Shown here: piece after piece, positions 58,601 through 64,000 of the stretch
How the letters are laid out: each line of letters starts with the position of its first letter
How positions within the stretch are numbered: position 1 is the stretch's first letter
Assembly (NCBI GenBank): GCA_017562135.1
Contig: QEYB01000911.1
Span: forward strand, 248,001-312,000
Length of the DNA: 64,000 nucleotides
Reading direction: 5' to 3'
Source: Dipylidium caninum
Lineage: Eukaryota; Platyhelminthes; Cestoda; Cyclophyllidea; Dipylidiidae
Notes under the pieces: model-generated
What the model was told of the DNA's origin: nothing
The model's input: only the letters and a program-made list of their open reading frames with translations
The model's database searches: none
Program-made: the position numbers and the translations under genes

Positions 58601-61600
58601 ATCTCATAACTTAAAATTGCGAAAAGTCAAGTAAAAACAGCGGAAAAGCGTAGTATCAGCGAGCAAGTTACTGGGGAACCAAAGAAAGAGCGAACTTGCC
58701 TAGCCTTCATTCAGTGCCTTCTATTTTCACCCACACATTGTTGTTATCATTCCTGTTCCGAGCGTCCCTAACGGAATATTTCCAGAGGACTAATGGCTAT
58801 GGGAGAAAAGTACTCGGTTGTGTAAGAAACCCCGGCATGACACCGCACCATGAGTTCGTGTGATTTTTATTCGCAACAATGTCTGCCGGTGCATCAACTC
58901 GACTCATTCATGGAAGTGGTCAGAAACACTCGGGAATTTAATATAATGCTTTTAGAAATGGGAACTTTGTGGGTGTTTTGAGAATACGTGCGCCTATCGC
59001 TCACTTTTATTGAATCCTGGAAATCAAAGCCAGTTTGTTTATCCATAATGGGTGTCGTCAGTGCCCCAGCTGCTAAGACTAACAAACAGATTATTCCTTT
59101 ATGTAAAGAAATAAATCAATCCCGGAAAAATGGTTTTCCAAATGTAATATAATGTTCGGTGTCCAAAGCCCTCTGACTACCTAAACAATTAGCTGTGAAT
59201 AAATCTCCCTTTGGTTCAATTAATGCCGGGCTAAAAACGGCAGCTAGAGAGGAAATAAGATGCGCCGGGTGAAAAATAAATTGTCGGAGGTTTTCCTTTT
59301 GAAATTTATTTCCCCTCTTATTTGCCTCGCCCCAATTTGCGCGCACACACACGGACTCATCCAAGTGACAGGCTCTATTTTCCGCATAGGTAAGTCGCTA
59401 AATTGGTTTGAATGGCTTTTGAGGTGAATTTTTTCGCTTCATTTCCATTCCGTTCCCCCTCTCTCTTTCTCCCTACCAATCCTATTTTCTCGATGAATTT
59501 GTATTTGTACGAGAGTTTAAAGTTCAAAAGAACATAGTCCCATCGCTTCGAAGTATAGGTCACACTTTATTTGATTAGATCTCGATACTTAGTCGGGGTT
59601 TTTCCATTCCTCTCAATTCCGAGACCTATGCCATAGACAGATCCTCGTCGAGGCGGTCACCTGAAACCTGATTGCAAGTCCTATATCTCGGAGGTGGGAA
59701 GTAATTTTCACACCAGGCCTAGTGCATCTACACTTCTAATTAAAATGCCTCCATGTGATGGCGCGGGTAGCACTCTGACTGTCTCGAGTGGTGTAATTGA
59801 ATCAGTAGGTAAATTTTCGGGTATTGGGATTTTGTCGAAGTATTTTCTCCGTTTCTTTTTTGCAAAATTTATTCATTTAGGCGCTTGTCTTAAAGGTGGT
59901 GATCCATCCCATCAGTTTTGAAATCTCCGTCACAAAATGAGCCAGTCTTTGTCAAAATGAGTAGCCATTCATTCTTTGCAGTTGAGGTTGGTCATTTCAA
60001 AGGCCTTTTTTGTGTTGCTTCTCTGGGTTCCTTCCCTTGAACGGCTATATTTACTGCCACGACCATTTATTTATTTCTGCTCAAATGGCAGCTCATCCAT
60101 ATTCGGTAGGCTGGTGATATAGCGGCGATGCTGATGACTGTTCCGTCCCCGAATGCTTGGTTAAAGTCGCTGGTTTCAGTACTTCTGTTGCCTTCAGATC
60201 GAGAAGAGATGGTCTAAGTGCCTAACAATCGTCAAGTAGGTGAAATTTGGCCTATAGGTTCCGTGATGAGTGGGGCCGCACTCAGGGAGCTTTAATCTGA
60301 TCTATCTTTGACATATGCAATAAGCGTAGAGGGAAAGGACAATGGTGTAGTTTTACAACTGTATGCATGCATAGTAACCCTTTGATTGGTCCATTCACTT
60401 CTGTTTTATTTAGCGGAAATTTGAAAAACTACTTCCGTTGTCAGTTGCTATTGTGGGTTGATATAAGGACAATTTTTATTGTTAGAATGTCTATTTGTAC
60501 AGTTTAATTAGGTGTGTGGATCGAGACAAAAGTCCCTCTTCCCGTTCTACCGCCTCACCACTACAAATTCCAATTACAGTTGGTTTTGTAAATCCCACAT
60601 TTTCACCATTTTACGAAGTTCCGGACGTAAATTTGCACGGGCGACAGCACTGCGTCTAAAAATGCTAGTGCAATCCTGCGACTTGGCTTTTGTGGTTGTT
60701 GTGGGTACCACAGTGTCTTTTTGTACTTTATTTCTCCCTTTTTTGTGATTGAATTCATGTTCTACGCATTTCCTGTGTGTTCTGGCAGTTTTGGTTATGT
60801 ACAGTCTTGTCCAGACTTTCTCAGTCTTGTGCCTGTACCGCCTCAGAGCAGCCGGTTTTCTGCGCTTTTTACTCCTTTTGTAGATATTAACTAAGTCGGG
60901 CGCCTTCCTTGCTCGACTCTTCTATTCATCGTTCTCGCGATCTGCAACTATTGTAGATATTCAACAAATTGCCCTTTTCCTGATTCATTGTAATTCATGC
61001 TCAAACGATTTTTTTCTAGGGGGAACTTCACCACAAATTTGACCCTTGCTACTTATTTTACTCCACCAAAATTTTTACTGTCTGTTCACGCCCTTAACAT
61101 ATCGGCTCTTCTATGTCGTTTTACTCCGTTCTATTTTTCATTGGAAATACTCCGCTAGGATTAAAAACAGTAGGCTTCACTAAAATACTACCCAAAGTGG
61201 CGTGCAGGGGGGTTCAGTCCACGTGGTTAAATTTTAATTCGTGTCATGATCTTCCCTCTGCTCTGATGGCGTGTCTTAATCGATGTGAAGTGTTTTCTTT
61301 CATCGGCCGACTTCTAAATTATTCATTCTCCCCTCACTGGCGCACATTACTTACCCCCATGTGCCCCGTGAAACTATTATGTGGATGAATAAGTTGTAGG
61401 TTTTTTTGTATTATGCCAAACTTTAACTTGAACTGGTCCGTAAGTTAGCACATATCAATATTCTCCCTTCATTGCCTCTCACTAGCTAATTCACCACTTG
61501 TCGTGATTTTATGGGATTCAAATGAGCAGCTTGCCTCATTGAGCAAGTGACACCGAAATCTCAGGTTTACTGAGGTGGATATCTTAGCCTAATTGGACTT

Positions 61601-64000
61601 ATATTTGATGTTAAATGTTTAGGACACCGAAACTCGGGATACTCCAACGATCACTCTAGCATTTTTCGAGACTTGGGAGTCAATATCCCAAGACAATTTT
61701 TAGATTATTTGATAGCTGGCTAGGCATCCCCATCTTAAGTTGGATTACTTTTTTCAAGGGACGAATGCATATAACGGCGCCTTTGTTCCATTTTGACGCA
61801 GTCATATGACTTACTTTGGGTATATACTCTTCCTTGACTTCGCCGACAAAGGGAACACTCTTGGAGGAATTAGTCGGATGTGTATTCAACTCACATTGAC
61901 AGTTTTGTGTGGATATCTGGGCGCGGAACAAAAAGTAAAGTATGCATTGTATAAACTCCGTTTTTCATGGGATACCGGTTCAAATGGTAATTCTACATTC
62001 CCGCCTCTATCTTAGACTCACAAATCCCTATCTTTCGATTTCAACCTCATCCTGACTGTGCTCCCTTCACTCCTCACTTTTAAGATATGAATGCCAGGCA
62101 CATTCTTCCAAATACATCAGTCTCGCCTCCTAATAGTTCACTGCTGGGCTCTTGTGTCTTTCTGCCCAAGTAATCCATTTGCTACCTCCTCTTAATTCGC
62201 TCTTCGTGGGTGGCTAGAGCAATATGCTGCACCCAATTTGTTAAAAATCCATCCGATCTCTCGTTCCTCACTTTTAAGATACTAATGCCAGGAACATTCT
62301 TCCAAATGCATCGCTCTGGCCTCCTAATGCTTTGCTGCTAGGCTCTTGTGTCTTTCTGCCCAAAGTAATCCATTTGCTATCTCCTCTTAATTCGCACTTC
62401 GTGGGTGGCTAGAGCAACATGCTGCACCCAATTTGTTAAAAATCCATCCGGTCTCTCGTAAATCTTCCCTATTATGTTCAATCTAACAGTTATAAGGGGA
62501 TTAGATAGTGAATCTACCTTGGTGTATATGATAATTGAAGTGAGTCTGCTCGAAAATATCCCTAAGTCCTCTGCGCAGCGAAATTTCCACTTGTAGTGGG
62601 CTATGGCATTTCTCCCACCGATGCGAAGAAGGTATTTGTGCATTTTCCTTTCGCATTTCTTGGTGTTCCCTCACTGATTTGCCCGTCTTTCACTATCAAA
62701 AAGTCTCTCGTCTTTGAACTGTGGAGGTTGTGGTTTACACTTTTTACTGTTAGTGCAGAGCCTGTCCATCATTAGCTTGACGTGACCGTGTAAAACCCCC
62801 ACCATTCGTGTCAGTACACTCCTCTCAGATGATTTGTCGGCCATTTCCTCCATCCACTTTTTTTGCAAATGCTCTTTACTCCACACACACTTAATCGGAA
62901 ATGGTTATTAATGGGCAAAAGTTAATGTGATTCAACGAATGCAGCCTCCATCCAGCTGAAAACACTTTTTGTAACCTTCAGGATTGCGATGGCGACACAC
63001 CGTTACATGATGCAGTCTCTGGTGAAAATGTTGCTATGGTTGAACTACTTCTAGCTAACCGGGCAGACCTAGCAATAACCAACAGTCTTGGGCACAACTG
63101 TCTTCATCACGCTGCTATGCTCGGGAATCCTGGGTAAGTCTTGAACTACCTTTCCGTAGAATGCAGGAAGGAATAGTATTTAAATACTTGTTATTCCTTT
63201 TGACCCCTCAGATTTTTGCACATGATGTTCATTTTTCGCCTTTTTTTATTGTCTATTCATTGTCTAAGGCCTCATCGCATCTCATTATGCACAATATCTT
63301 TAAGCATTGCGTTAAGAGCTTTTTGATTTTTGTTTGGATGCTTAAAATCCAAATGCGTTGTGTTTCAGTCGGTTATCAGGATGTCGAAAGTGTAAGACGT
63401 GTACTTGTTCGCATTTACCGACGCTAGGAAAGATCACTAAAAGCGCTCTGAAAACGGCGCCTCCTTCGGTTTTTGTCTTATCATTGGGACTTATCGTCGG
63501 AATACATTTTTTTGCTAAACATGGAACGATTTGACTTCGTTGCGCGTCAGTAGAAGTTCCCTCTTTTGTTAAAGGAGCTGACGCATTTTACGGCTTCAAA
63601 GACCTCTGTGCTTGGCATGTCTCGCCTGGCCTTGCAAATGCGGACGCATCGAAGCACTCCACAAGTGTAACTTCCACCACCTTAAATATTGGTGAATTAT
63701 CGTAGGAACTGGCATTGTTTGGCTTTTAATTTCCCAAATGTCGATTGGAGGTATGCTGGAGCCTAATGGAATTTTTATAGCATTCATTTGAGCTGCGTTC
63801 CGCATTAGCCCTATTTACAAATTAACTGTCTACAAGTCTGTGTCGTTTTTTAGACTATTATCAGTTCATCGTTAATGGCTTTTCTTCAGGGATTAAGCCC
63901 CACCAACATGGATGTGACCAGTCACTTTCCACCAATTCAGATTTCGAATTTCGCCTTGAGAAAGCAGTAAGCACTCTAGCACCGGCTTTATCCCCTGGAT
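48981..64000 (+). CDS. MIB1: Mind bomb-like E3 ubiquitin ligase (5' part)
   Basis: An E3 ligase that ubiquitinates Notch ligands (Delta, Jagged) to drive their endocytosis. The gene continues past the window. Exons: 48981-49070, 49363-49679, 49752-50146, 51117-51721, 52761-53133, 53203-53327, 54097-54468 and 62982-63133, about 810 codons with consistent phases. Domain order is MIB/HERC2, ZZ finger, MIB/HERC2, divergent linker, ankyrin repeats, as in MIB1. The start is ATG 48981, 17 residues before RVVRGPDWKWG; an in-frame ATG at 48906 is an alternative. Introns 49680-49751 and 53328-54096 appear to use GC donors. A possible ninth exon at about 63892-63969 (reading SDFEFRLEKA before a GTAAGC donor) needs phase 1, whereas exon 8 ends in phase 2. 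The RING fingers would lie downstream. Confidence 0.9.
49752..50146 (+). CDS. MIB1: MIB exon 3: second MIB/HERC2 domain with a Ser/Thr/Ala-rich insertion
   Basis: Begins RRAKAQKTDAVGLFPRARV and continues VRGFDWRWGTQD, then departs from the family. About 50 Ser/Thr/Ala/Asn-rich residues (49870-50005) replace the usual short DGGNG loop before the fold resumes with SVAWDSGAYNVYRVGYMGM. The exon ends in phase 1 at AAAG|GTTAGC. The insertion sits in a surface loop of the module as inferred from the family. Confidence 0.85.
50147..51116 (+). other. MIB intron 3
   Basis: A 970-base AT-rich intron (GTTAGC to TTATTTAG). Nothing coding was recognised. Confidence 0.6.
51117..53133 (+). CDS. MIB1: MIB exons 4-5: divergent REP-region linker
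   Basis: Exon 4 (51117-51721) starts GGSYYSEHLPLLGDL, matching the family segment directly after the second MIB/HERC2 domain. It then becomes low-complexity (Ser, Gly, Pro, Thr-rich; GGGTGGPISS, GGGGGSAPSEDG). Exon 5 (52761-53133) contains LSLPSVVERVDDTTGSVVLL, which could be a degenerate REP repeat, followed by Arg- and Ala-rich sequence. In human MIB1 the REP domain binds the ligand C-box. Its conserved core is hard to see here. Confidence 0.75.
51722..52760 (+). other. MIB intron 4
   Basis: A 1.04-kb intron (GTAATT to TTTGCAG). Nothing coding or structural was recognised. Confidence 0.6.
53203..63133 (+). CDS. MIB1: MIB exons 6-8: ankyrin repeats
   Basis: Exon 6 (53203-53327) carries EELMFAAAEGNVKKITWLI. 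Exon 7 (54097-54468) has GATALHVACQSGHLNCVDVL, GNEALHAAAQGGSL and QTPLHLATVGRHLECARSLL. Exon 8 (62982-63133), after an 8.5-kb intron, has GDTPLHDAVSGENVAMVELL and NCLHHAAMLGNPG. The TPLH/ALH and GH/GN spacing is typical, and the order matches MIB1. More repeats are expected downstream, outside the window. Confidence 0.88.
54469..62981 (+). other. 8.5-kb MIB intron
   Basis: The largest intron in the window, from AA|GTACGT to ACCTTCAG, AT-rich and with no supported gene. Short frames (all under 100 codons) on both strands have no recognisable domains. It holds the 194-base tandem duplication at 62071-62458. Minus-strand frames at 62377-62643 and 62671-62886 lie next to the duplication and might be decayed mobile-element coding sequence, but I cannot name a family. 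Confidence 0.65.
62071..62458. repeat. 194-base tandem duplication
   Basis: Two adjacent copies, 62071-62264 and 62265-62458, share the opening TCCTCACTTTTAAGATA and the closing AATCCATCC-GTCTCTCG context. They differ by scattered substitutions and one inserted A, at roughly nine in ten identical bases by eye. The unit has no start-to-stop frame covering it. It lies 500 bases upstream of a MIB ankyrin exon. Confidence 0.9.
63134..64000 (+). other. MIB intron 8 and window end
   Basis: Begins GTAAGT. A TTCTTCAG acceptor at 63884-63891 could open another exon, but its only long open frame requires an incoming phase of 1, whereas the previous exon ends in phase 2. The structure beyond 63133 is therefore unresolved. 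Confidence 0.4.

Noticed and set aside
62377..62886. Minus-strand frames as remnants of a transposon
   Set aside because: No transposase, reverse transcriptase or terminal repeat motif could be recognised, so no mobile element is claimed.

Overview
The window reads as a metazoan nuclear genome, most likely a flatworm and probably a tapeworm. Every gene is broken into many short exons with GT-AG introns that range from about 23 nt to 8.5 kb, and gene density is roughly one gene per 8-10 kb. No rRNA, tRNA, CRISPR array or intact mobile element was seen. The taxon is inferred from gene style and protein divergence, not from a database match. Exon models were built by hand: each junction was accepted only when splice signal, reading-frame phase and similarity to the remembered family sequence agreed.

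Layout. (1) 1-32937, plus strand: the 3' ~2,370 codons (28 exons) of a USP24-type deubiquitinase. It covers a ubiquitin-like segment, helical repeats, the complete USP catalytic core (Cys 10807, His 14210, Asp 16646), the C-terminal helical region and the stop codon. (2) 32938-36811: mainly non-coding. (3) 36812-38653, plus: an intronless glycogen-targeting subunit of protein phosphatase 1 (RVxF motif plus CBM21 domain). (4) 41126-46167, minus: a complete 12-exon, 570-residue NADP-type malic enzyme. (5) 46905-47574, plus: a COX23/CHCHD7-like twin-CX9C protein whose stop codon overlaps the start of COX16, so two cytochrome c oxidase assembly factors share an ATGTCAATGA junction. (6) 47736-48359, minus: a complete glycine cleavage H protein (lipoyl-Lys at 48055) with a 23- or 26-nt intron. 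(7) 48420-48783 and perhaps to 48978, minus: the 3' exons of a gene I do not recognise. (8) 48981 to the window end, plus: the 5' part of a Mind bomb (MIB1-like) E3 ubiquitin ligase, with MIB/HERC2, ZZ, a second MIB/HERC2, a divergent linker and ankyrin repeats. It runs out of the window before the RING fingers.

Functional themes. Ubiquitin signalling bounds the window (a deubiquitinase at the left, an E3 ligase at the right). Between them lies a compact, largely mitochondrial and carbon-metabolism cluster: glycogen/PP1 targeting, malic enzyme, COX23, COX16 and GCSH. The malic enzyme and COX pair are head-to-head, COX16 and GCSH are convergent, and the unknown minus gene and MIB are head-to-head, so shared promoters and overlapping UTRs are likely. 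The strongest leads are the overlapping COX23-COX16 reading frames, two apparent GC-AG introns in the MIB gene, and the extremely small GCSH intron.
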